This document shows, piece after piece, positions 1-7,839 of a stretch of 64,000 nucleotides of DNA. Source of the stretch: Methylobacterium sp. GXS13 (lineage in GTDB: Bacteria > Pseudomonadota > Alphaproteobacteria > Rhizobiales > Beijerinckiaceae). Within the stretch, counting starts at the first letter, position 1. Each line of letters starts with the position of its first letter. The translations under genes and the position numbers were made by a program. A model generated the notes under the pieces. That model ran no database searches, was not told the origin of the DNA, and worked only from the letters and a program-made list of their open reading frames with translations. The stretch spans positions 62,001 to 126,000 of the forward strand of contig NZ_LKKO01000069.1 of NCBI RefSeq assembly GCF_001455965.1, written 5' to 3'.

Positions 1-382
1 ACTCCGGGAATGATTCGCGGAGGGACCGAAGCTGCGCATCGGTGGCGCTGGCGCAGGCCAAGCGGGCCGCCATACTCTCGAGCGCGGTCCACGCATGGAT
101 CATCCCGACAATTTCGCGCTTGTTCTTCTTAATGACGAAGACACCACGACGCGCCTCGGAGCGGACGAACCCTTCCTGCTCCAGAACGGTAAGTGCCTCG
201 CGGACGGGCGTACGGCTGACGCCTAGATCCTGCGACAGCTTCCGCTCGTCGAGCCGCACCTCATCGGCCCGCCCGTAGATGTCCATGTTGGTGATAGCAG
301 TCTTGAGCGCTTCATAAGCCAAGGTCCGTAGACTGGAGCTGGCGACGATCGGTTTAACGCTCAACGGTTCAGAGTTCGACAT
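1..382 (-). CDS. GntR-family transcriptional regulator (partial, C-terminus outside the window)
   Basis: The first 127 residues are visible and the gene runs off the left edge. An N-terminal winged helix-turn-helix of GntR type is clear: about residues 38-85 contain the run LSQDLGVSRTPVREALTVLE, followed by a wing (RRGVFV). The residues after it (MIHAWTALESMAARLA) match the start of an all-helical FCD ligand domain, so an FCD-subfamily regulator is likely. It is divergent from the oxalate antiporter at 869, with a 486-base shared region holding several inverted repeats, which makes it the probable local regulator of oxalate genes. The ligand is unknown. The ATG is the first methionine and has no obvious strong ribosome-binding site. 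Confidence 0.85.
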   Translation of the reverse strand, partial: MSNSEPLSVKPIVASSSLRTLAYEALKTAITNMDIYGRADEVRLDERKLSQDLGVSRTPVREALTVLEQEGFVRSEARRGVFVIKKNKREIVGMIHAWTALESMAARLACASATDAQLRSLRESFPE

Positions 383-671
383 GCCTCGTCCAGTCGGCCC
401 ATGCTCGTCATTTTCTCGCACGTGTTCTGCGTCGTGCGCCCTTTCACCGAACTAGCGCAAACCTTTGACAGATCCTAGCTGATTGCAAGCCGACTCCACA
501 GAGCGCTCACTCGCCGTGACACGCCGCAACCCCGACATCGCGGCCGAAACTGGAACGGTAATGCCATATTCGATGGCTACGTTTCATCCACGTCGGTAAT
601 CCTGCGGCAAAATCATGTATTTTTATGCCGGATCGATTGACAGATCCGCCCGACCTCCGCACCATTCTTCT

Positions 672-697
672 GGCATATCGTAGACCAGAGATATGCC
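672..697. promoter_or_regulatory. Inverted repeat, candidate operator for the oxalate locus
   Basis: Perfect 8-base arms GGCATATC and GATATGCC are separated by 10 bases. The repeat lies just downstream of the candidate -35/-10 pair (637-665), where a bound repressor would block transcription of oxlT. The protein that binds it is not known from sequence. Confidence 0.4.
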
Positions 698-742
698 GAG
701 GAGACCTTTCGGCAGTGGAAGCCGGCGCCGTCGAGACTTCAT

Positions 743-757
743 TTGTCCGTCAGACAA
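743..757. promoter_or_regulatory. TTGTC-N5-GACAA palindrome, candidate GntR operator
   Basis: A 15-base dyad about 110 bases upstream of the oxlT start. FCD-type GntR regulators commonly bind short dyads of this length, and such a regulator is encoded divergently next door. The binding is inferred. Confidence 0.35.
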
Positions 758-868
758 GAATTTTTCAAAGCACGCCCCTCGCTTTGTACTGCCACGGGCG
801 GCTCCGTCGGGTCATAAACACAGCCGGCGATCGCGAGAAAATAATAAATCCAATCTGGAGGGAAGCGT

Positions 869-2146
869 ATGTCCGAGATCAGCAAACCGGTCGGGCGGAG
901 CCGATGGTTGCAGCTCGCGTTCGGCGTCGTCTGCATGTGCATGATCGCCAACATGCAGTACGGCTGGACGTTCTTCGTGAACCCGATGCAGGAGCGGCAT
1001 GGTTGGGATCGCGCGGCGATCCAGATCGCCTTCACGCTGTTCGTCGTCACCGAAACCTGGCTCGTGCCGATCGAAGGCTGGTTCGTTGATAAGTACGGTC
1101 CCCGGATTGTCACCCTGTTCGGCGGCCTGCTCTGCGGCATCGCCTGGGTGATGAACTCCTACGCGGAGACGCTCACGATGCTGTACGTGGCCGCGGCCAT
1201 CGGCGGCACGGGTGCTGGCGCGGTCTACGGGACTTGCGTCGGCAATTCCCTCAAGTGGTTCCCCGACCGCCGCGGCCTCGCCGCCGGCATCACCGCGATG
1301 GGTTTCGGCGCCGGCTCGGCCCTCACGGTCGTGCCGATCCAGGCGATGATCAAGTCCCAGGGCTACGAGGCCGCGTTCTTCTACTTCGGCATCGGCCAGG
1401 GCCTGATCGTGATGCTGATCGCCCTGTTCCTACGCTCGCCTGCCAAGGGCCAGGTCCCAGATGTGGCCCGGGTCAGCCAGTCCAAGCGCGACTTCAAGCC
1501 GGGCGAAATGGTGCGCACCCCGATCTTCTGGGTGATGTACGCGATGTTCGTCATGATGGCCGCCGGCGGCCTGATGGCGACCGCGCAGCTCGGGCCCATC
1601 GCCAAGGACTTCAAGATCGCCGACGTGCCGGTGTCGCTGCTCGGGATCACGCTGCCGGCGCTCACCTTCGCGGCGACGCTGGACCGGGTGCTCAACGGTG
1701 TCACACGGCCGTTCTTCGGCTGGGTCTCGGACCATATCGGCCGCGAGAACACGATGTTCATCTCCTTCGCGATCGAAGGCCTGGGCATCTACGCGCTGAG
1801 CCAGTTCGGCGAGAACCCGATCGCCTTCGTGCTGCTCACCGGTCTCGTGTTCTTCGCCTGGGGAGAAATCTACTCGCTGTTCCCGGCGACCTGCGGCGAC
1901 ACGTTCGGCTCCAAATACGCCGCGACCAATGCCGGCCTGCTCTACACGGCCAAGGGCACGGCGGCGCTGATCGTGCCCTATACCAGCGTGCTCACGACCA
2001 TGACCGGCAGCTGGCACACGGTGTTCCTGGTTGCGGCCGGGCTCAACATCCTGGCGGCGTTCCTGGCCCTGTTCGTGCTCAAGCCGATGCGCGCGGCCTA
2101 CACCAAGGCGCCGCAGGCGAACCTCGCACCGGTGCTCGCCCAGTAA
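869..2146 (+). CDS. oxlT: Oxalate/formate antiporter family MFS transporter
   Basis: 425-residue inner-membrane carrier of the major facilitator superfamily with about 12 hydrophobic segments. The region around residues 25-60 (NMQYGWTFFVNPMQ) and the motif WFPDRRGLAAGI near residue 130 are typical of the OxlT oxalate:formate antiporter branch. The likely role is oxalate uptake, perhaps in exchange for formate, feeding the formyl-CoA:oxalate CoA-transferase encoded 3 kb away. The ATG has a good GGAGGGAA site 5 bases upstream. A strong hairpin follows the stop. Another monocarboxylate remains possible as substrate because the family is broad. Confidence 0.85.
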   Translation: MSEISKPVGRSRWLQLAFGVVCMCMIANMQYGWTFFVNPMQERHGWDRAAIQIAFTLFVVTETWLVPIEGWFVDKYGPRIVTLFGGLLCGIAWVMNSYAETLTMLYVAAAIGGTGAGAVYGTCVGNSLKWFPDRRGLAAGITAMGFGAGSALTVVPIQAMIKSQGYEAAFFYFGIGQGLIVMLIALFLRSPAKGQVPDVARVSQSKRDFKPGEMVRTPIFWVMYAMFVMMAAGGLMATAQLGPIAKDFKIADVPVSLLGITLPALTFAATLDRVLNGVTRPFFGWVSDHIGRENTMFISFAIEGLGIYALSQFGENPIAFVLLTGLVFFAWGEIYSLFPATCGDTFGSKYAATNAGLLYTAKGTAALIVPYTSVLTTMTGSWHTVFLVAAGLNILAAFLALFVLKPMRAAYTKAPQANLAPVLAQ

Positions 2147-2167
2147 GACAGCGGACCAAACGACAGG

Positions 2168-2199
2168 AGGCCCGGCGCCGGCTTTACGGCGCCGGGCCT
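2168..2199 (+). terminator. Hairpin terminator after oxlT
   Basis: A perfect 13-base stem (AGGCCCGGCGCCG and its complement) with a 6-base loop begins 22 bases after the oxlT stop. Only a TT follows, so it is a GC-rich hairpin without a long U tract, as is common in this GC range. It separates oxlT from the aldolase. Confidence 0.6.
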
Positions 2200-2238
2200 T
2201 CGCGCGTACCCGGTACCGGGGTCATCCGAGGATCGGGC

Positions 2239-2895
2239 ATGGATAGGGACGAGCGGATTGCACGCGAGAGCGTGGTGGTGGCGGCGCGGGACCTCGACGC
2301 GCAAGGGCTGAACCGCGGCACCTCAGGCAACGTCTCGGTACGCTTCCGCGACGGCATCCTGATCACGCCCTCGGGGCTGCCAACGGCGCGGATGAGCCCG
2401 GACGACATCGTGTCGTTGGCCTTCGACGGGACGCACCCGGACGGGCTCAAGCCGTCCTCGGAATGGCGGTTCCATCGGGACATCCTCGCGGCGCGGCCCG
2501 AGATCGCCGCCGTCGTGCACGCCCACCCGATCCATTGCACAGCCTTCGCCCTGTGCGGGCGGGAGATCCCGGCGGTGCATTACATGATCGCGGCTTTCGG
2601 CGGACCGAACGTGCGCTGCGCGCCCTACGCGTCCTACGGCACGGCCGAGCTCTCGGAGCTGGCCCTGGCGGCGCTTAAGGACCGGAACGTCTGCCTGCTC
2701 GCCAACCACGGCATGATCGCCGCCGGCGCGACGATCGAGAAGGCCTTGTGGCTGGCGGTCGAGTTGGAGACGCTATGCTGGCAATACGCCGTGGCGCTCC
2801 AGGTCGGCGCCCCGAACATCCTATCCGACCACGAGATCACCAGCACGGTCGAGCGCTTCCGCGGCTACGGGCTGAACGCCGCCGACAAAGGCTGA
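2239..2895 (+). CDS. Class II aldolase/adducin family protein (FucA-like)
   Basis: 218 residues, the usual size of L-fuculose-phosphate-type aldolases, which cleave or form C-C bonds with a zinc enediolate mechanism. The expected residues are in place: GTSGN near 27-31, Glu75, the zinc ligands His94 and His96 (motif HAH) and His157 (motif NHG). The reading frame is open far upstream inside oxlT, but the ATG at 2239 gives the family's normal N-terminus. Its place between oxalate genes suggests a C2/C3 substrate rather than fuculose phosphate, but that is inference. Confidence 0.85.
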   Translation: MDRDERIARESVVVAARDLDAQGLNRGTSGNVSVRFRDGILITPSGLPTARMSPDDIVSLAFDGTHPDGLKPSSEWRFHRDILAARPEIAAVVHAHPIHCTAFALCGREIPAVHYMIAAFGGPNVRCAPYASYGTAELSELALAALKDRNVCLLANHGMIAAGATIEKALWLAVELETLCWQYAVALQVGAPNILSDHEITSTVERFRGYGLNAADKG

Positions 2896-2955
2896 AGCAC
2901 GGCCCAGGCCGACTTACGCCGTTCACACATCGTCTTTGGTCAGGCGTGACGCGCT

Positions 2956-2978
2956 CTCCTCCCCCTTGTTGGGAGGGG
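2956..2978. terminator. Weak bidirectional hairpin between convergent genes
   Basis: CTCCTCCC pairs with GGGAGGGG around a 7-base loop, with one U-G pair, followed by AAAA. It lies between the aldolase stop and the stop of the convergent formyltransferase gene. Confidence 0.35.
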
Positions 2979-3035
2979 AAAACCCGCGGTGTTTTCAGCA
3001 CTGACTACCGATAGGCGTGTGTGAATCCACTCGGC

Positions 3036-3968
3036 TCAGCGGCCGAGGACTTGCCCGAGCGCGATGCCGCCGGAAGCCGCGAACTCGGAAGCCGCGATCT
3101 TCTTGCCGTCCTCGGGCTTCACCTTGCGGATCTCGATCCGCCCGCCCTGCGCGCAGACGCTGAACCCGTCCTCGTCCACGGCGATCACCTCGCCAGGCTT
3201 GCCCTTCACCTCGCCAAGGCGGCGGACCGGATGGAGGCGCGCGTCGAAGATCTGAAGCTTCTTGCCGTCAAGGGTCGTCCAGGCGCCGGGGGCCGGGTTG
3301 GCGGCGCGGATCAGGTTGTAGATCTGATCGGCATGGCCGGACCAGCGGATCTCGGCTTCTGCGGTGCGGAACCAGCCCTCGTAGCTCGCCGCGTCCTCGT
3401 CCTGATCGACCTCGATATGCTCGCCGGCGACCACAAGGTCGGCCGCCTCCAGCATCGCATCGACGCCCATCGGGAACAGGTTGTTGAAGTAGATGTCGCC
3501 GAGCGTCGCGTCGCCGCCGATCTCGCAGGTCTTCTGCAGGATCACCGGCCCCTCATCAAGGCCGTCGGTGGGGCGGAAGATCGTGAGCCCGGTCTGCAGG
3601 TCGCCCTTGGCGATCGGCCAGTTGATCGAGGATGGGCCGCGATAGCGCGGCAACAGGCTCGGGTGGTACTGGATCGTGCCGTGCTTCGGGATGGTGACGA
3701 AGCTCTGCGGCGCGAATTGCAGCACGTAGGCCATGATGCCGATATCGGCGTCGAGGCCGCGCATCGCCGCCTCGGCCTCCGGGCTCTTCAGGCTCGGGAA
3801 CTGGAAGACAGGCAGGTCCTTTTCCAGCGCCGCGGTCTTGAGCACGTCGGGCTTGGCCCCGGGCTTCTCAGGCGCGCAGAAGACGCCCGCGACGGTGTCC
3901 CCACGTTTCAAGAAAGCTTCCAGGACGGCCTTGCCGAAATCCTGCTGACCGATGACGGCGATGCGCAT
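3036..3968 (-). CDS. Stand-alone formyltransferase-fold protein resembling the hydrolase domain of 10-formyl-THF dehydrogenase
   Basis: 310 residues with the formyltransferase N-domain (about 1-180) and a Fmt-type C-domain (about 205-300). Automated annotation would probably say methionyl-tRNA formyltransferase. The active site reads IQYHPSLLPRYRG with GLDEG downstream: His102 and Asp138 are present, but the Asn two residues before the His in Fmt is Gln100 here. The YHPSLLP and SxINW pattern is that of the hydrolase domain of 10-formyltetrahydrofolate dehydrogenase. It lies 118 bases downstream of frc on the same strand. A role moving or hydrolysing formyl groups (formyl-CoA or formyl-THF) in oxalate metabolism is inferred. 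Confidence 0.75.
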   Translation of the reverse strand: MRIAVIGQQDFGKAVLEAFLKRGDTVAGVFCAPEKPGAKPDVLKTAALEKDLPVFQFPSLKSPEAEAAMRGLDADIGIMAYVLQFAPQSFVTIPKHGTIQYHPSLLPRYRGPSSINWPIAKGDLQTGLTIFRPTDGLDEGPVILQKTCEIGGDATLGDIYFNNLFPMGVDAMLEAADLVVAGEHIEVDQDEDAASYEGWFRTAEAEIRWSGHADQIYNLIRAANPAPGAWTTLDGKKLQIFDARLHPVRRLGEVKGKPGEVIAVDEDGFSVCAQGGRIEIRKVKPEDGKKIAASEFAASGGIALGQVLGR

Positions 3969-4047
3969 GGGAAATCCCTGGCGTCGTCCGGCCCCGACAC
4001 GGGGCGGGAGTTTTTTCGAATGTGACGATGGTGGCGTGCCGCTGGGC

Positions 4048-4078
4048 GGCGAGCCCGGGCGAATGGCCCGGGATCGCC
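4048..4078 (-). terminator. Hairpin between frc and the formyltransferase gene
   Basis: Arms at 4048-4060 and 4066-4078 form a 13-base stem with one mismatch and a 5-base loop, starting 8 bases after the frc stop. No U tract follows. It could be a partial terminator or an RNA-stability element that sets the frc to formyltransferase ratio. Confidence 0.45.
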
Positions 4079-4086
4079 GGCCGTTC

Positions 4087-5364
4087 TCATTCCGCGGCGA
4101 TCTTCTGCACGCCGCCGATGGCGCCGGACCCGGCGATCTCCTCGACCTCTTCGGGCGAGTATTTCAGCACGTCGCGGAGAATCTCGTCGTTGTGCTCGCC
4201 GAGTAGGGGCGAGCGCACCACCTCGGTCGGGCTGGCCGACAGCTTGATCGGGTTGCCCACCGACAGGTAGCGGCCGCGGGTCGGATGATCGACTTCGACA
4301 ATGGTGCCGGTCGCGCGCAGAGCCTCGTCGGCGGCGATCTCCTTCATGGACAGGATCGGGCCGCACGGGATGTCGTGGCCGTTGAGGATGTCCATGGCCT
4401 CGAACTTGGACATCTTCATCGTCCAGGCTTCGATGCGCGTGAAGATCTCGTTGAGATGCGGCAGGCGCGCCTTCGGGGAGGCGTAGTTCGGGTCGGTCTT
4501 CCAGCCCGGCTCGCCGATGATGTCGCAGATCGGGTCCCAGACCGCAGCCTGCGTGATCACGTAGATGTAGGCGTTCGGGTCCTGCTCCCAGCCCTTGCAG
4601 CGCAGGATCCGGCCCGGCTGGCCGCCGCCGGAATCGTTGCCAGCCCGCGGGGTTGCGTCGCCGAACGGGATGCCCTCGCCGAACTGGCTGTATTCCTTGA
4701 GCGGACCGTGCTCCAGGCGCTGCTGATCGCGCAGCTTCACCCGGCACAGGTTGAGCACGCCGTCCTGCATGGCGCAGTCGACCTTCTGGCCGAGGCCAGT
4801 CTGGGTCCGGTGGTAGAGCGCCGTGACGATGCCGAGCGCGAGGTGCAGGCCGGTGCCGGAATCACCGATCTGGGCGCCGGTCACCATCGGGATGCCGTCC
4901 CGGAACCCGGTTGTGGAGGCCGAGCCGCCGGCGCATTGCGCGACGTTCTCGTAGACCTTGCACTCCTCGTAGCGGCCCGGCCCGAAGCCTTTCACCGAGG
5001 CGAGGATCATGCGCGGGTTCTTGGCGTGGATCTTCTCCCAGGTCAGACCCATCCGGGCCAGCGCCCCGGGCGCGAAGTTCTCGACGAGGACGTCGCATTC
5101 CTCGATCAGACGCCAGAGCACTTCCTTGCCCTTCGGGTTTTTCGAATCGAGCGTGAGCGAGCGCTTGTTGTGGTTCAGCATCGTGAAATACAGGCTGTCC
5201 ACATCCGGGAGATCCTGCAGCTGCTGGCGGGTGGCGTCGCCGACCCCCGGCCGCTCGACCTTGATCACGTCGGCCCCGAACCAGGCGAGGAGCTGGGTAC
5301 AGGTCGGGCCGGATTGAACGTGGGTGAAGTCCAGGATGCGGACGCCTTCGAGGGCCTTGCTCAT
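4087..5364 (-). CDS. frc: Formyl-CoA:oxalate CoA-transferase
   Basis: 425-residue class III (CaiB/BaiF) CoA-transferase. It moves CoA from formyl-CoA to oxalate, giving oxalyl-CoA. The sequence follows Oxalobacter Frc closely throughout: LDFTHVQSGP near the N-terminus, LYFTMLNHNKRS, the catalytic Asp168 in GAQIGDSGTG, the kink MQDGVLNL, and the glycine-rich loop NDSGGGQPG that gates the active site. ATG start. The partner enzyme oxalyl-CoA decarboxylase is not in this window. The formyltransferase gene follows on the same strand. Confidence 0.92.
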   Translation of the reverse strand: MSKALEGVRILDFTHVQSGPTCTQLLAWFGADVIKVERPGVGDATRQQLQDLPDVDSLYFTMLNHNKRSLTLDSKNPKGKEVLWRLIEECDVLVENFAPGALARMGLTWEKIHAKNPRMILASVKGFGPGRYEECKVYENVAQCAGGSASTTGFRDGIPMVTGAQIGDSGTGLHLALGIVTALYHRTQTGLGQKVDCAMQDGVLNLCRVKLRDQQRLEHGPLKEYSQFGEGIPFGDATPRAGNDSGGGQPGRILRCKGWEQDPNAYIYVITQAAVWDPICDIIGEPGWKTDPNYASPKARLPHLNEIFTRIEAWTMKMSKFEAMDILNGHDIPCGPILSMKEIAADEALRATGTIVEVDHPTRGRYLSVGNPIKLSASPTEVVRSPLLGEHNDEILRDVLKYSPEEVEEIAGSGAIGGVQKIAAE

Positions 5365-5813
5365 GATCGGTCTCGGATCTCGGGTCGGGTTTCGGGATGC
5401 GGCGGCGGGACGGGGTTCAGACCCGTCTCACGACCGCCGTGTCGTCGCGGAGGCTGCGCGGCGATTCTGGAAACACGCGCCTGGTGTCTTCGGACGGACC
5501 ATGCCGACACTCCCTCCCGATGCGCGGTCCCGTCGAATCGCGGTTCCGTCACGCTAGCCCGGTCTGGCGGGCCTTCCTGCTTGTATACCACATGCCATCT
5601 GCGCGAGGCGAGTAGAAAGAAGCACACGCGAAAGTAGGGTAGAACGTCTGTGCTTAGACCCAAGAGTTTCAAGTCTCAACGCGATCGCGCAAGTGCAACG
5701 TGGGAACCGGACGTCGCCCCCTTGGCATACGTCTCAAGGCGGTTCATCATTCCGCCAAAATCGATCGGCCGCGCCGTGGTCGATTGCGTAACAACGCTGA
5801 ACGAGGAACGCCC
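5365..5813. other. Intergenic region upstream of frc and of the gene at 5814
   Basis: No gene is supported in these 449 bases between divergent genes. The one notable site is TTGTATACCA at 5581-5590, centred on the palindrome GTATAC. On the minus strand it reads as a -10-like TATACA and also resembles short TGTATACA-type GntR operators. It could hold the frc promoter and operator (inference). Confidence 0.3.
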
Positions 5814-6098
5814 ATGCTCGCCAGCACCAGCCTGATCAAGTCGTCCTGGATTGCCGTCGATGTCGATCGCGACCGGGCGGAGCGTGTGCTCGTGGTCGAG
5901 ACGTACATCGCCGTTAGCCCGCTCGAGCCGAATTTCGACGCCGCGCAGTACGATCGCGTCCTGTGTTGCGTGCAGAAGGTACTGAAGGCACATCCGGAAA
6001 TCGATCGGGCTTCGATCCTGAGCATGCACCGCGGCTCCGGCTGTACGGCCCTGTTCCGCGAGCCGCCGGCCGAGGTGGCGCGGCCGGCCGCGGCCTGA
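5814..6098 (+). CDS. Conserved-looking hypothetical protein, 94 residues
   Basis: No known domain recognised. The ATG at 5814 is preceded by a GAGGAA-type site. The protein begins with a beta-rich stretch (SSWIAVDVDRDRAERVLVVET), contains two adjacent cysteines (VLCCVQKVL, about residues 50-51) and ends in an Ala/Pro-rich tail. No signal peptide or membrane segment. It stands alone between a divergent oxalate gene and a convergent gene. The codon bias and ribosome-binding site support it as real; function unknown. Confidence 0.6.
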   Translation: MLASTSLIKSSWIAVDVDRDRAERVLVVETYIAVSPLEPNFDAAQYDRVLCCVQKVLKAHPEIDRASILSMHRGSGCTALFREPPAEVARPAAA

Positions 6099-6120
6099 CG
6101 GTTGGTTCGACTCAATTTTC

Positions 6121-6142
6121 GTGCGGCTGAGATAGGCCGCAC
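6121..6142. terminator. Hairpin between convergent genes
   Basis: GTGCGGC and GCCGCAC arms with an 8-base loop, between the stop at 6098 and the stop of the convergent gene at 6153. Confidence 0.45.
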
Positions 6143-6152
6143 AGCGACGAGC

Positions 6153-6854
6153 TTAAGGGTTCTCCGGCTCGGGTCCGATCTGCGGGTCGTGTGATTCCAG
6201 CGCGACCCGGGCGGCGTGAAACCACCAGAGCGGGATGTCGCGATTGGCCTTGGTCAGTTCCGACGCCCAACCCTCCTTGGGCATCACCTCGGCCCTGTCG
6301 GCGAAGAGGCGCAAGGCGCTCTCGGCCCGTTCCCGCCGGCAGCGCTCGCGGATCGCGGTGCGTTCGGCTTCCGCCCGGGCATCGGTCTGCTCGATCAGGC
6401 GGCGGGTCGCCAATTCATCGGCATCAAACGCGAAACGCTGCCAGAACGCCTCCGCCTCCCGGGAGACGTCTCGCTCCCGCTGCGCCACGGACAGGGCAGC
6501 CTCGGCAGCCTCCTGGGCCGCTTCCGCGGCATGAACCCGCGCGAGCACGCGGTTGTTCGCCTCTAAGAGCTCGCGCTCACGCTCGGGCGCCATGCGCTGC
6601 CGACGCAGCACGCGCAACTCCTCGTCGCGCGCATTCCGGTCGTTCAGATCCATGATCAGGCCGGCGAGGGGACCGGCGGCAAGGGCGTCAGCGCGTTGCA
6701 GATAGCGCTCGCGCAAGCCCGGATGGTGCGTATCCAGCGCATCCCCATCCCAGGCCGGATGATCGGCGTTCTCGGTTCCATCGTATTCGTAGAGCGTGCG
6801 GGCGAGGGCGCTGCGTAGGTCGTCGGCAGACGGGATCGCGGCGTGTTCATTCAT
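6153..6854 (-). CDS. Hypothetical coiled-coil protein
   Basis: 233 residues with no recognised family. Residues about 75-190 are dominated by Glu, Arg, Ala and Leu in a heptad-like pattern (for example RRQRMAPERERELLEANNRV), suggesting a long coiled coil. The C-terminus contains a WWFHAA motif. The ATG at 6854 gives a start MNEHAAIPSADDLR; an upstream TTG at 6905 would add 17 residues but has no better ribosome-binding site. A hairpin follows the gene. Cytoplasmic, function unknown. Confidence 0.6.
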   Translation of the reverse strand: MNEHAAIPSADDLRSALARTLYEYDGTENADHPAWDGDALDTHHPGLRERYLQRADALAAGPLAGLIMDLNDRNARDEELRVLRRQRMAPERERELLEANNRVLARVHAAEAAQEAAEAALSVAQRERDVSREAEAFWQRFAFDADELATRRLIEQTDARAEAERTAIRERCRRERAESALRLFADRAEVMPKEGWASELTKANRDIPLWWFHAARVALESHDPQIGPEPENP

Positions 6855-7215
6855 GACGCTACGCTGGCGGTGAGTAACGGGACGGCCATCAACGCGTTCG
6901 TGCAACCCAACGACTCATGGACACCTGACGATCCGGTGTTGTCGTTCCGAGATTCGTCTTCGGTATGCAACGGCCTAACCGCTCAGCGACGCAACAGGGT
7001 GAGGACGCTCGTCTCGCATGGTCGTTCCGGCGGACCGATAAAGACAGCATCGCGGTTTTTACCGGGCGGCGGAATCTTCAGGTTCGCCTACATCGTCGCG
7101 AGCGAACCCGCCATTGCGGAGGATTGCGGTTCGAGCTTGGCACCGCACGCGAATTTTTGTGTGTCCGTCGGCAAAGACCGCCAGCTCCACGCATTCCGTG
7201 GCCCGTCCAGCGGGG
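6855..7215. other. Intergenic region with no recognised feature
   Basis: 361 bases between the 5' end of the coiled-coil gene and the 3' end of the TetR gene. Short open frames occur on both strands but none has a convincing ribosome-binding site or recognisable protein. Nothing structured was found. Confidence 0.3.
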
Positions 7216-7779
7216 TCAAGCTTCGGATTTCCGGGCCATGCGCTCCAGTGCCTCGAACATCGGCTCCAGCGCGTCCACGTCGAGCTGGTGGAAGCCCAGG
7301 GTCCGGCCCATGATAACCCCCAGGATCGCGAAGAACAGGACGGAGCCCTCACCGGGGTATGCGCTGTTCATCGCCGCGAGCCGGTCAAGCTGGTCGGCGA
7401 CGAAGGCCCGGTAATCGTTCAGGGCCTCGGGCGACTCGACCGAGGCCAGGAGCAGCGCTCGGGAGGATTCTTCGTCGTCGCAATAATGCGACCGGACATG
7501 CGCCACCATGGCCATCGGCAGCTGCGCCGGTCCGGGCGGGATCTCGGCCTCGCAGGCGGCGATCTCCATGCGCAGCTCCGAGAGCTTTCGCGCCACGAGG
7601 GCCAGGATCAGCGCGTCCTTGGAGGCGTAGTGATGCAGCACGCCACCCTTGCTCAAGCCTGCCTCGGTCGCAACGGCGTCGATGGTCAGCGCCCGTGCCC
7701 CCCCCTTGCGCAGCACCGCGTCGGCCGCCTCCAGAATGATCTCCGGCCGTTCCGCCAGCCGCTGCCGTTTCACGCGCAT
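7216..7779 (-). CDS. TetR-family transcriptional regulator
   Basis: 187 residues. The N-terminal helix-turn-helix fits TetR: ILEAADAVLRKGGARALTID, then AGLSKGGVLHHYASKDAL at about residues 41-58. The C-terminal part is the variable ligand-binding domain (TetR_C type). The gene is divergent from a three-gene RND efflux operon 60 bases away, the usual arrangement of a local efflux repressor that is released by a pump substrate. The substrate is not evident. Confidence 0.88.
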   Translation of the reverse strand: MRVKRQRLAERPEIILEAADAVLRKGGARALTIDAVATEAGLSKGGVLHHYASKDALILALVARKLSELRMEIAACEAEIPPGPAQLPMAMVAHVRSHYCDDEESSRALLLASVESPEALNDYRAFVADQLDRLAAMNSAYPGEGSVLFFAILGVIMGRTLGFHQLDVDALEPMFEALERMARKSEA

Positions 7780-7839
7780 GGGTCACCGTTCTAGAAACCG
7801 ACTGGACGGTATGTAAGCGATCAAGTAGGAACGCGTCAC
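7780..7839. promoter_or_regulatory. Short divergent promoter region between tetR-type gene and efflux operon
   Basis: The 60-base gap must hold both promoters. It contains ACCGAC-TG-GACGGT (about 7797-7810), a dyad with one mismatch in six, and a second ACCGTTC nearby, so it is a candidate TetR operator. An AGGA lies at 7827-7830 before the GTG at 7840. Confidence 0.4.

Larger units (their letters stand above)
383..868. promoter_or_regulatory. Divergent intergenic region between gntR-type gene and oxlT
   Basis: No gene is seen in these 486 bases. They hold a TTGACA hexamer at 637-642, spaced 17 bases from a weak -10-like CACCAT, and three inverted repeats: CGGATC/GATCCG at 629-648, GGCATATC/GATATGCC at 672-697, and TTGTC/GACAA with a 5-base spacer at 743-757. 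The last has the size and symmetry expected of a GntR-FCD operator. A GGAGGGAA ribosome-binding site at about 857-864 serves oxlT. The assignments are inference. Confidence 0.45.

Noticed and set aside
1234..2895. Aldolase start far upstream inside oxlT
   Set aside because: The frame is open there, but the oxlT gene is certain and a normal family N-terminus begins at 2239 after a terminator hairpin.
3036..3968. Call as methionyl-tRNA formyltransferase (fmt)
   Set aside because: The catalytic Asn of Fmt is Gln here and the loop follows the 10-formyl-THF hydrolase pattern; no def gene is adjacent. Kept as a general formyltransferase.
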